Positions 1 to 6,048 of a DNA stretch of 9,880 nucleotides are shown here, piece by piece (the stretch's first letter is position 1; every line of letters starts with the position of its first letter). Source of the DNA: Bacillota bacterium (lineage in GTDB: Bacteria; Bacillota; Clostridia; Lachnospirales; Lachnospiraceae). Under the pieces are notes generated by a model. That model had not been told where the DNA came from and ran no database searches. It worked only from the letters and a program-made list of their open reading frames with translations. The stretch is from assembly GCA_023398615.1 (NCBI GenBank), contig JAEWSD010000268.1, positions 1 through 9,880 on the forward strand, given 5' to 3'. A program made the translations under genes and the position numbers.

Positions 1-681
1 ATAGTTTTTTGCTACTAACGCGTCAGCTTGAGTGATTATTTCTCCCTGGAAACTGAGCATACCCAGATAAGGTTTCTCTGCATCTGCGGAGTAATAAATT
101 TTTTCTGCTGCTGTCTGTCCATGTGCCACCCAATGCATTTTATTCTGTACTGTCTTAAAAAACAAAGTAGATGCTTCCGTTCTTGGGTCATAGTCTACAC
201 TCGTTGCATAAATATCAAGTACCTTTCTCCAGAATATTTTTTCTGATGAACGGATATCACGGATGCGCTCAAGTAATTCATCAAAATAAACTCCGCCGCC
301 ATTATTTTTTAAAAGGTCATCATTCATAGCAAAGCCTTTTTTCATATATTCTTTTAAGACATTACTTGCCCATATTCTAAACTGGGTGCCTCGTAATGAT
401 TTCACACGATAGCCTACAGATATAATAACGTCTAAGTTATAGTAGTCAACTTGATAGGTTTTGCCATCAGCAGCAGTTGTTGCAAAATTTGCAACAACTG
501 AATTTCTTATTAGTTCACCTTCACTAAATAGATTTTTTATATGACGAGAAATGGTAGACTTATCACGCTGAAATAATTCTGCCATTTGGTCTATAGAGAG
601 CCAAACGGTATCATTATCAAAGGTAGTTTCTATTTTCGTCAAACCATCTTCAGTCTGATACATTACAATTTCAGATTTCAT
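1..681 (-). CDS. RhuM family protein, 3' end cut off by window edge
   Basis: I translated the minus strand from the ATG at 681 and found 227 codons with no stop, so the gene continues past the left edge. An N-terminal segment (about residues 28-50, with QMAELFQRDKSTISRHIKNL) looks like a helix-turn-helix. Then come the family's typical blocks: YQVDYYNLDVIISVGYR (about 76-92), LRGTQFRIWA (96-105), KGFAMNDDLL (115-124), RSSEKIFWRKVLDIYATS (about 144-161) and GQTAAEKIY...ADAEKP (188-204). These match the RhuM family (COG3943), named after a Salmonella pathogenicity-island gene, whose members are usually somewhat over 300 residues. The molecular function is not established. Such genes are often found in accessory or restriction-modification regions. 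The ATG is preceded by GAGGTG, a fair Shine-Dalgarno. Its DNA is visibly more AT-rich than the core genes to its right, which fits acquisition by transfer. Confidence 0.9.
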   Translation of the reverse strand, partial: MKSEIVMYQTEDGLTKIETTFDNDTVWLSIDQMAELFQRDKSTISRHIKNLFSEGELIRNSVVANFATTAADGKTYQVDYYNLDVIISVGYRVKSLRGTQFRIWASNVLKEYMKKGFAMNDDLLKNNGGGVYFDELLERIRDIRSSEKIFWRKVLDIYATSVDYDPRTEASTLFFKTVQNKMHWVAHGQTAAEKIYYSADAEKPYLGMLSFQGEIITQADALVAKNY

Positions 682-706
682 ACCACACCTCATACTATTT
701 TCTTTT

Positions 707-735
707 ATTATACATGTTTCACCAAAATATTTCCA
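707..735 (-). promoter_or_regulatory. Probable sigma-A promoter of the RhuM-family gene
   Basis: On the minus strand a perfect TATAAT (707-712) lies 17 nt downstream of TGGAAA (730-735), a 4-of-6 match to TTGACA. The predicted transcription start is about 20 nt upstream of the RhuM ATG, leaving room only for the Shine-Dalgarno. The region is AT-rich, so chance -10 matches are more likely here than elsewhere. Confidence 0.5.
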
Positions 736-752
736 TTAATATTTAAAAGGAG

Positions 753-789
753 GTTAAGTTTATAGATCATTATATCTACCTATCTTAAC
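753..789. other. Imperfect dyad in AT-rich spacer between tsf and the RhuM gene
   Basis: GTTAAG (753-758) and CTTAAC (784-789) form outer arms. ATAG (762-765) can extend the helix against CTAT (780-783), leaving a 3-nt bulge on one side and a 14-nt loop. No clean U-tract follows on either strand, so I do not call it a terminator. It could be an operator, a relict end of a mobile element, or chance in AT-rich DNA. The rest of the spacer (790-920) is AT-rich and holds only an unassigned open frame on the minus strand. Confidence 0.25.
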
Positions 790-920
790 TCCCTGATATA
801 AATTTTTTATACAAGTTTTTATGTCATCTATATTTTTTGCTTGTTTTACCTGAGCTTTTGCCAACTTTGTCCAAAAAAACCACGATGTTTTATGATAATT
901 TATGATACTTCCCCAGATAT

Positions 921-955
921 AGAAAAACCGCCGAAAACTACATTTCCGGCGGTTT
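921..955 (-). terminator. Rho-independent terminator of the rpsB-tsf operon
   Basis: Read on the minus strand, the arm AAACCGCCGGAAA (955-943) pairs with TTTTCGGCGGTTT (937-925) through a 5-nt loop. All 13 pairs form if one G-U wobble is allowed; on the plus strand that position would be an A-C mismatch. The helix is followed directly by a short T-run ending TTTTTCT. It begins 22 nt after the tsf stop codon, so it closes the rpsB-tsf transcript. Confidence 0.92.
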
Positions 956-977
956 GGCACTATTTTAAAATATGAAA

Positions 978-1904
978 TTACTGTCCCATTTGCTTTGCTA
1001 CTTCTTCCGCAAAGTTTTCTTCCTTCTTGGCAAGGCCTTCGCCGGTCTCGTAACGTACAAAGCTCTTAACGGAAATCTTCGTACCAAGCTCTTTGGATAC
1101 GTTATCAAGATATTGCTGAACGGTCAAATCAGCATCCTTTACATAGGCCTGATCAACCAGGCAGATTTCCTTTAATTCCTTGTTAAGACGTCCAATAATC
1201 ATCTTATCGATGATATTTTCCGGTTTACCGGTATTCTCATTCATTGCCTGAGCCTTTAAGATTTCTCTTTCATGCTCGATATATTCTTCTGAAATCTCGG
1301 AACGGTTCACATATTTCGGGTAGATAGCCGCAATCTGCATTGCTACATTCTTTGCTGCTTCTCTTGCCGCATCGTTGTATACGGCAGATTCCATCTTAAC
1401 CAATACACCGATTCTTCCGCCGCCATGAATGTAAGATTCTACGAATCCGTTCTCAGCAACTACCTTCTCGAATCTTCGGATGTTCATATTCTCGCCGATA
1501 ATGGAAATCTGTGTAGATAATTCTTCCTTCACCGACTTGCCGGTATCTAACATCCAGGGCTCCGCCAGGAATGCGTCAATATCCGCTGCGGCAGTTTTTG
1601 CAGCCTGCACTGCAACAGCCGATACATAGGTTCTGAACGTATCGTTCTTTGCAACAAAGTCGGTCTCGCTGTTAACCTCTACGATAGCGGCCGTTTTTCC
1701 GTCCTCGCTTACAGTTGTCGCACAGATACCCTCCGCCGCAATTCTTCCGGCCTTCTTTTCAGCTGCCGCAAGGCCTTTTTCTCTTAAGAATTCAACTGCC
1801 TTATCCATATCTCCATCGGTTTCGGTAAGGGCCTTCTTACAGTCCATCATACCTGCACCGGTCATTTCTCTTAAATCTTTTACCATTGCTGCTGTAATAG
1901 CCAT
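978..1904 (-). CDS. tsf: Elongation factor Ts
   Basis: EF-Ts is the cytosolic guanine-nucleotide exchange factor that regenerates EF-Tu-GTP during translation elongation. The 308-residue product has the N-terminal UBA-like domain with the first family signature (LREMTGAGMMDCKKAL, residues 11-26). It then has the second signature EVNSETDFVAKN (76-87), which contains the TDFV segment (81-84) that contacts EF-Tu. The remainder is the core/dimerisation region. The length is normal for Clostridia. The ATG at 1904 is preceded by GGAGGT at good spacing. The gene starts 24 nt after the rpsB stop and is followed by a strong terminator, so it is co-transcribed with rpsB from the promoter at 2783-2811. 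No separate tsf promoter is evident in the 24-nt gap. Confidence 0.98.
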   Translation of the reverse strand: MAITAAMVKDLREMTGAGMMDCKKALTETDGDMDKAVEFLREKGLAAAEKKAGRIAAEGICATTVSEDGKTAAIVEVNSETDFVAKNDTFRTYVSAVAVQAAKTAAADIDAFLAEPWMLDTGKSVKEELSTQISIIGENMNIRRFEKVVAENGFVESYIHGGGRIGVLVKMESAVYNDAAREAAKNVAMQIAAIYPKYVNRSEISEEYIEHEREILKAQAMNENTGKPENIIDKMIIGRLNKELKEICLVDQAYVKDADLTVQQYLDNVSKELGTKISVKSFVRYETGEGLAKKEENFAEEVAKQMGQ

Positions 1905-1928
1905 GTTACTATACCTCCATTATCCTGA

Positions 1929-2681
1929 TTATGCTTCTACTGGTTCCTCAACAGGTGCTTCTTCTGCCGGTGCTTCCTCGGCAGTATCGGTCAGCTGGGT
2001 TCCCTGATTTGCCTCGATAACTGCATCTGCCATCTTGGCAACAATTAATTTTACCGCTCTGATGGCATCGTCGTTACCTGGAATTACATAATCCAGTTCT
2101 TCCGGATCACAGTTCGTATCTGCAATACCGATTAATGGAATACCTAATACATGAGCTTCCTGAACGCAGATTCTTTCCTTCTTAGGATCTACTACAAAGA
2201 TAGCATCCGGAATGCTCTTCATATTTTTAATACCGCCAAGGTTCTTTTCAAGTTTTTCCCATTCCTTCTTAAGCTCGATAACTTCTTTCTTAGGGAGAAC
2301 TTCAAAAGTACCGTCCTGGGACATTGTTTCGATTTGTTTTAATCTTGCGACTCTGCTCTGGATGGTCTTAAAGTTTGTCAGCATACCGCCTAACCATCTC
2401 TCATTAACATAAAACATTCCGCAGCGTTCCGCTTCCGATTTAACGGAATCCTGAGCCTGCTTCTTGGTACCTACGAAAAGAATCTTGCCGCCTTCCGCAA
2501 CAACATTCTTAATGGCATAGTAAGCTTCATCCACTTTGCCTACGGATTTCTGCAGATCGATAATGTAGATTCCGTTTCTTTCGGTGTAGATGTACTCTGC
2601 CATCTTAGGGTTCCATCTTCTTGTCTGGTGTCCGAAATGTACACCTGCTTCAAGTAACTGTTTCATTGATATAACGCTCAT
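1929..2681 (-). CDS. rpsB: 30S ribosomal protein S2
   Basis: S2 is a late-assembling protein of the small ribosomal subunit. The 250-residue product opens with MSVISMKQLLEAGVHFGHQ, the near-invariant S2 start, followed by TRRWNPKM. It carries the second S2 signature around residues 158-182 (PDAIFVVDPKKE...QEAHVLGIP) and the GIADTNCDPE block. The C-terminus is an acidic tail built from repeats of EEAP, which is common in Firmicutes S2 and probably disordered. The ATG at 2681 has GGAGG about 7 nt upstream. It is the first gene of the rpsB-tsf operon, with its own promoter and a structured leader. Autogenous control by S2 is known in other bacteria; here it is only inferred. Confidence 0.98.
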   Translation of the reverse strand: MSVISMKQLLEAGVHFGHQTRRWNPKMAEYIYTERNGIYIIDLQKSVGKVDEAYYAIKNVVAEGGKILFVGTKKQAQDSVKSEAERCGMFYVNERWLGGMLTNFKTIQSRVARLKQIETMSQDGTFEVLPKKEVIELKKEWEKLEKNLGGIKNMKSIPDAIFVVDPKKERICVQEAHVLGIPLIGIADTNCDPEELDYVIPGNDDAIRAVKLIVAKMADAVIEANQGTQLTDTAEEAPAEEAPVEEPVEA

Positions 2682-2709
2682 AGTTTTCCTCCATTTGGTT
2701 AATTTCTTC

Positions 2710-2765
2710 CGTATGAATCATCTTTTCAACAGACCTTACGGCACCAAGTCGAAAATCATCATACG
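2710..2765 (-). promoter_or_regulatory. Structured 5' leader of rpsB, candidate S2 autoregulatory element
   Basis: In the rpsB leader RNA (minus strand) CGTATGA (2765-2759) pairs perfectly with TCATACG (2716-2710). Inside this, after a 3-by-6 internal loop, TTTTCGAC (2755-2748) pairs with GTTGAAAA (2730-2723) with one G-U wobble, closing a 17-nt loop. The two stacked helices occupy most of the roughly 95-nt leader and end about 20 nt before the rpsB Shine-Dalgarno. No U-tract follows, so it is not a terminator. A role as an S2-binding feedback element is inferred from position and from known control of rpsB-tsf in other bacteria. Confidence 0.5.
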
Positions 2766-2782
2766 TGCAATTTAGCATATGA

Positions 2783-2811
2783 ATTATAACATAAAGAAAA
2801 AATGAAAGCAA
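2783..2811 (-). promoter_or_regulatory. Sigma-A promoter of rpsB-tsf
   Basis: The -35 box is TTGCTT (2806-2811), followed by a 17-nt T-rich spacer and a perfect TATAAT -10 box (2783-2788). Transcription should start near 2776-2778, giving a leader of about 95 nt before the rpsB ATG. The promoter begins only 32 nt after the CPBP gene's stop codon, with no terminator between, so some read-through from that gene is possible. Confidence 0.85.
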
Positions 2812-2843
2812 GGCGTATTTTTTATTATTTTGCCATTTCACTA

Positions 2844-3674
2844 TTATTTTGCGGAACCGGCTCCGCCGTTTTCTGTCAGCGGTTCCATTTTTCTTAATAT
2901 AAACAGTCCGTAAAGCAGTAACGGCAGGGTTAAAAGAAGGACGAGCATTGCATTCGAAGGCGTCGTTTCCTGAAGTCTGCCAAAGCTTCCGTTGATAATA
3001 ACTTCATTAAAATTACCGCAAATATCAAAGACGGCATGCGCCGCAACCGGTATCCAGATTGAATTGCACCGAAGCATCAAGGCTGCGAAAAACACTCCGA
3101 AGAAAAGCGCATATCCTACCTGAGCCGCCACAAATATAAATGTGGAACGGCCCATTATAAGATTGATAAGATGAAACAAACCAAACAGTAACCCCGACAG
3201 CAGAACCGCCGAATAGATTCCTTTCTTCGTTTTCCCCCACTTGTGCAGCATGATCGTCATAATCAGTCCCCGTCCAAGGAACTCTTCAAACAGTCCGGTA
3301 GAGATATAAACAAGTACGAACAGGATCAGCAGCCCCGGACTGGAAGTATCGACTTTTTCCGCTCCGCCGAATACCGACCAGCCGTTTAATACACTAAGAA
3401 TCAGAATCGGCCAGGCAAGCCACACCTGCTTCCATTTGCCGGGACCTGTAATTCGTGAAATCTTAAATAACCCCAGGCCGTCTACAATGATCAGAATAAC
3501 TAAGGCGGCCACTCCCTGAGTCACGATACCGTTCAGGTAGGAGGCACTTTGCTTATCCATATAACCTGTGAAAAACTTATCCAACCGCAGCTCAGTCAGA
3601 TAAATAAAGATAAAATAGATAATAATTGAAAAGATTACCGGATGCCGCAGGCAGATTTTTTTTAGATTACTCAT
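2844..3674 (-). CDS. CPBP family intramembrane glutamic endopeptidase (Abi/CAAX-protease-like)
   Basis: The 276-residue protein is strongly hydrophobic, with about eight likely membrane segments. It has the three catalytic motifs of the CPBP (CAAX protease and bacteriocin-processing) family in order: EEFLGR, i.e. EExxxR, at residues 130-135; FGLFH, i.e. FxxxH, at 164-168; and HAVFD at 213-217. All key Glu and His residues are present, so the enzyme should be active. Family members cut membrane-embedded substrates, and some confer bacteriocin self-immunity; the substrate here is unknown. The ATG at 3674 has AAAGGAG upstream. It is a single-gene unit with its own promoter overlapped by two dyads, suggesting repressor control. 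No bacteriocin or transporter gene adjoins it. Confidence 0.9.
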   Translation of the reverse strand: MSNLKKICLRHPVIFSIIIYFIFIYLTELRLDKFFTGYMDKQSASYLNGIVTQGVAALVILIIVDGLGLFKISRITGPGKWKQVWLAWPILILSVLNGWSVFGGAEKVDTSSPGLLILFVLVYISTGLFEEFLGRGLIMTIMLHKWGKTKKGIYSAVLLSGLLFGLFHLINLIMGRSTFIFVAAQVGYALFFGVFFAALMLRCNSIWIPVAAHAVFDICGNFNEVIINGSFGRLQETTPSNAMLVLLLTLPLLLYGLFILRKMEPLTENGGAGSAK

Positions 3675-3727
3675 AGCTTATTACTCCTTTTTTATGTATT
3701 GATAAATTTCTGTTTAAGCTCACGCAT

Positions 3728-3761
3728 GTGTACTATTAGTATAATACACTAGTAATCTAGT
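3728..3761. promoter_or_regulatory. Two dyads (putative operators) covering the CPBP gene promoter
   Basis: The first dyad (3728-3749) has outer arms GTGTA/TACAC and inner arms TAT/ATA around TAGT, and it spans the -10 box. The second (3748-3761) has perfect arms ACTAG/CTAGT around TAAT and fills the spacer between -35 and -10. A protein bound at either would block RNA polymerase. The style resembles operators of GntR/YtrA-like or TetR-like repressors, but no regulator gene is in the window, so the factor is unknown. Confidence 0.6.
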
Positions 3762-3769
3762 ATTGTCAA
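3741..3769 (-). promoter_or_regulatory. Sigma-A promoter of the CPBP protease gene
   Basis: On the minus strand a perfect TTGACA (3764-3769) is followed after 17 nt by TATTAT (3741-3746), five of six matches to consensus. The start of transcription is expected near 3734, giving a leader of about 60 nt. The whole -10 and most of the spacer lie in palindromic DNA. Confidence 0.82.
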
Positions 3770-3801
3770 TCATTATTTGACCATTTTATTCCAGACATTA
3801 G

Positions 3802-3850
3802 AAAGAGTTGCGCCCGTAAAACTCTTTTGCCGCCGCGTGCCGCTTGCGGC
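3802..3850. repeat. GC-rich palindromic intergenic patch, possible REP-like element
   Basis: AAAGAGTT (3802-3809) is the inverted repeat of AACTCTTT (3820-3827) around a GC-rich 10-nt loop. Next to it, GCCGC (3839-3843) and GCGGC (3846-3850) form a second compact palindrome, and another GCCGC copy starts at 3829. The patch is clearly more GC-rich than the AT-rich promoter beside it, and lies between the NUDIX terminator and the CPBP promoter. It contains no reading frame of note. A dispersed repeat or a small structured RNA are both possible. Confidence 0.35.
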
Positions 3851-3858
3851 TAACTTCC

Positions 3859-3886
3859 AAAAAAAAAGCAAGCATCCTCTGCTTGC
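3859..3886 (-). terminator. Rho-independent terminator of the NUDIX gene
   Basis: On the minus strand GCAAGCA (3886-3880) pairs with TGCTTGC (3874-3868) across a 5-nt loop and is followed at once by nine T residues (3867-3859). It lies about 20 nt past the NUDIX stop codon. In the opposite direction the hairpin is followed only by CCTTTTCC, so it is meant for the minus strand. Confidence 0.93.
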
Positions 3887-3905
3887 CTTTTCCTTCCCAT
3901 GATTC

Positions 3906-4358
3906 TTAAAAATACTTTTTATTACCCCAAAGATTACTTTTTTTTAAGTCCACATATTCATTATACGCACGTTCCAGTATCTGCTTTTCATTCGAAAACT
4001 TCAACATGTGATAAGCCTCATGGAACTTGTAATAGCCGGAATCCATAAAGTATTCTTCCCTTTGCGGTTTGCTGTAATAGCTATCAGACATCATTAAGTA
4101 CCAATGAACATCCTTTATTACTGTATTCTGTGGTGTACTGAATGTATATTGACTTTTACCTATATATTTAATAATGGAAGCATCTGTTCCTGTCTCTTCC
4201 TTCACTTCACGCAAGGCCGTCTCCTTATATTCTTCTCCTACCTCCACAGTTCCTTTTGGCAGAACCCATCCTTCATACTTATTTTTATAGTTCTTATACA
4301 GTAGTAAAATCTTTCCTCTGAATATAACTACACCGCCACAGCTCGTTGCTTCTACCAT
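3906..4358 (-). CDS. NUDIX hydrolase
   Basis: The 150-residue product is a cytosolic NUDIX pyrophosphatase. The complete Nudix box is at residues 36-58: G36, E42, then REVKEETGT from R50, matching Gx5Ex7REUxEExGU, with all metal-binding glutamates. It is preceded by GWVLPKG, a form seen in diadenosine-polyphosphate and other nucleoside-diphosphate hydrolases, but the substrate cannot be told. The C-terminal third (SDSYYSKPQREEYFMDSGYY) has no motif I recognise. I chose the ATG at 4358 because AGGAGG (4366-4371) sits 7 nt upstream. A longer in-frame TTG start at 4400 would lie upstream of, or right at, the predicted transcription start. It is a monocistronic unit with its own promoter and terminator. 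Confidence 0.93.
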   Translation of the reverse strand: MVEATSCGGVVIFRGKILLLYKNYKNKYEGWVLPKGTVEVGEEYKETALREVKEETGTDASIIKYIGKSQYTFSTPQNTVIKDVHWYLMMSDSYYSKPQREEYFMDSGYYKFHEAYHMLKFSNEKQILERAYNEYVDLKKSNLWGNKKYF

Positions 4359-4365
4359 CGCAATG

Positions 4366-4371
4366 CCTCCT
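4366..4371 (-). promoter_or_regulatory. Ribosome binding site that fixes the NUDIX start
   Basis: A perfect AGGAGG lies 7 nt before the ATG at 4358. This, plus the predicted transcription start near 4395, rejects the longer TTG-initiated reading frame beginning at 4400. Confidence 0.88.
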
Positions 4372-4401
4372 GTATAATGGTGTGTCGATTTTCCTACCAA
4401 C

Positions 4402-4430
4402 AGTATACCTTATTTTCAATAATAGTTCAA
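4402..4430 (-). promoter_or_regulatory. Sigma-A promoter of the NUDIX gene
   Basis: TTGAAC (4425-4430) is followed after 17 nt by TATACT (4402-4407) on the minus strand; each box differs from consensus at one or two positions. The expected start near 4395 gives a short leader of about 37 nt containing the AGGAGG site. Confidence 0.75.
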
Positions 4431-4459
4431 CCGGAATTTATGCAATATTCACAAATTTG

Positions 4460-4500
4460 GTTACTATTCAGCCTTACGGCTTCATAGGCTGAACTGTAAC
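4460..4500. repeat. Interrupted palindrome downstream of the PBP gene, REP-like element
   Basis: Arms GTTAC-TA-TTCAGCC (4460-4473) and GGCTGAA-CT-GTAAC (4487-4500) pair over 12 bp with a symmetrical 2-nt internal mismatch and a 13-nt loop. There is no U-tract on either side, so it is not a standard terminator. From memory, similar GTTACTATTCA-containing palindromes recur in Lachnospiraceae intergenic regions. That is recollection, not a search result. It could protect the 3' end of the PBP message. Confidence 0.55.
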
Positions 4501-4530
4501 TACTTACATACAATTCAGACGATTATAATA

Positions 4531-6048
4531 TTACTTATTGAAATATGCGTCAAATATTTTTGAGGCAATCGGCACCGCATATTCGCTGCCGGTTCCCACG
4601 CTTTCAACAATAACACTTACAACAATTTCCGGTTTTTCCTCCGGAGCAAAGCCGACAAACCACGCGTGGGCCGGTTTATCGGTTTCATATTCCGCCGAAC
4701 CGGTTTTGCCTGCGGCATGATAGCTTTTCCCGTTAAGCGCGGTTCCCGTACCGTTATGAACCACCTCCGACATAAAAGAGGTTAAGACCTTTGCCTCGGC
4801 AGGTGTCATTATAGTACCGTATATTTCCGGCAAATATTTTTTAACTGTTACACCCGAGGCAGTCTCGATGTGGTCTACCAGGTAGGGTCTCATCATGACG
4901 CCGCCGTTTGCCACCGTAGCGGCAATCAAAGCGTTATGCAGCGGTGTGATCTGCGTCTTTCCCTGGCCGATCGCCGTCTGCGGGATCTCTTTCTTATCGC
5001 TGGAAGCATCCAAAACGAAGCTGCTCGTATTGCATAACAGGCCCGACGGCAGGGTAGCATTAAACAGGAAGGAGTCACACAGCTTCCGGAAAGCCCCCAT
5101 GTCCAGTGTCGTCCCAATCTTCGCAAAGGAGCTGTTGCAGGATTTTGCAAAGGATTTCTTAAGGTCCTCATGTCCGTGCTTCTTGTTATTGTAACAATTT
5201 ATAGTAATCCCGTTAAACGTTCCTTTCCCTTCACAATCATAGGAATAATCCTTATAATCGGGGTTCTCACGGATATATTCCAGGGCAGTCAGGATCTTAA
5301 AAGTGGAACCCGGAGGATATAGCCCCTGGGTCGCACGGTTAAGCAGCGCGGAATCATGGTTGCTTTCATCAACCAGTTCATCCCAGATTTCATCAATCCG
5401 GTTCGGATCATAATCCGGTTTCGATACCATTGCAAGAATCTTTCCGGTAGAAGGCTCCAGGACCACCACCGCACCCTTCCGGCTGCCAAGCGCATCATAA
5501 GCCTCCTCCTGCAGCGTCGTATTCAGGGTAGTTACCACGTTATCCCCGATATTCTTTTCTCCGGATAATTCCGTAAAAATCTTTCTGACCGGATTCAGGT
5601 TCGAGGTAAGCAGATGAAAATTCTCGGTAGATTCCAAACCGGTCCTGCCTTTCGAAAATCTTCCGACAACATGTGAAAATACACTTCCGTACGGATAGAC
5701 CCTGGTTTCTGTCCCATTCTTATCCGTTTTCGTCTTGGCAAGAGTCTGCCCGTCTGCGGAAATGATATTTCCCCTCAGCACTTGCTCGGCAAGAAGGTCC
5801 TGCCTTTGATTATAGGCATTATTAATAACCTCATTGCTGTCGGCAACAATGAAATGGATATAATACCCCAGGGCCAACACAAGCATTCCGATAAAGATAT
5901 AGGTTATATTCATGATATCCCGGTTGGTCTTCTCTTCCCTTGTCTTTCTGTCCGGATTCCGGGACTGCTCTGTGTCGGGGAGATACTCCTCTTTATTCAT
6001 TTCTTCTGCGTTTTCTTTTTTTGACTTTTCTTTCAGCTTTTTCAACAT
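4531..6048 (-). CDS. Class B penicillin-binding protein, PBP2/PbpA type (D,D-transpeptidase)
   Basis: The protein crosslinks peptidoglycan stem peptides on the outer face of the membrane. Numbering from the ATG at 6048 (505 residues), it has a charged cytoplasmic tail, one membrane anchor (about 46-69), a short N-terminal domain (RGNIISADGQTLAKT near 92), and a transpeptidase domain with all three active-site motifs: STFK with the catalytic serine near 248, SCN near 303-305, and KTGSAE from 448. Its size resembles PbpA-type proteins more than large MrdA or FtsI. It partners with the overlapping SEDS gene. Start choice is uncertain: ATG 6048 has AGGATAGGAT upstream but gives a 56-nt overlap with the upstream gene, whereas an in-frame ATG at 6000 overlaps by only 8 nt but has a weak ribosome site. 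A TTG at 6054 is less likely. Confidence 0.95.
   Translation of the reverse strand: MLKKLKEKSKKENAEEMNKEEYLPDTEQSRNPDRKTREEKTNRDIMNITYIFIGMLVLALGYYIHFIVADSNEVINNAYNQRQDLLAEQVLRGNIISADGQTLAKTKTDKNGTETRVYPYGSVFSHVVGRFSKGRTGLESTENFHLLTSNLNPVRKIFTELSGEKNIGDNVVTTLNTTLQEEAYDALGSRKGAVVVLEPSTGKILAMVSKPDYDPNRIDEIWDELVDESNHDSALLNRATQGLYPPGSTFKILTALEYIRENPDYKDYSYDCEGKGTFNGITINCYNNKKHGHEDLKKSFAKSCNSSFAKIGTTLDMGAFRKLCDSFLFNATLPSGLLCNTSSFVLDASSDKKEIPQTAIGQGKTQITPLHNALIAATVANGGVMMRPYLVDHIETASGVTVKKYLPEIYGTIMTPAEAKVLTSFMSEVVHNGTGTALNGKSYHAAGKTGSAEYETDKPAHAWFVGFAPEEKPEIVVSVIVESVGTGSEYAVPIASKIFDAYFNK

Noticed and set aside
28..246. Plus-strand open frame of 72 residues
   Set aside because: It is antisense to the RhuM-family gene, whose minus-strand frame has clear family motifs over the same bases.
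746..758. AAAAGGAGGTTAAG on the plus strand as a ribosome site for a plus-strand gene
   Set aside because: No usable start codon or sensible open frame follows on the plus strand.
760..960. 66-residue minus-strand open frame as an intact gene
   Set aside because: Its start codon and first residues are encoded by the tsf terminator hairpin and there is no ribosome site; at most it is a relict.
2738..2764. Possible leader peptide of eight residues (MMIFDLVP) in the rpsB leader
   Set aside because: There is no Shine-Dalgarno before its ATG pair and the bases take part in the leader helices; no attenuator hairpin follows.
2650..2841. 63-residue minus-strand open frame overlapping the rpsB leader
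   Set aside because: It begins upstream of the rpsB promoter and runs out of frame into rpsB, with no ribosome site. The bases are better explained by the promoter and leader helices.
4359..4400. TTG-initiated N-terminal extension of the NUDIX protein by 14 residues
   Set aside because: It has no ribosome site and lies at or upstream of the predicted transcription start, whereas ATG 4358 has a perfect AGGAGG.
4460..4500. Intrinsic terminator for the cell-wall operon
   Set aside because: No T-run follows the hairpin on either strand; it is better treated as a REP-like palindrome.
4895..5194. 99-residue plus-strand open frame within the PBP gene
   Set aside because: It is antisense to the transpeptidase domain, which carries the intact SCN motif on the minus strand; no motif in the plus-strand product.
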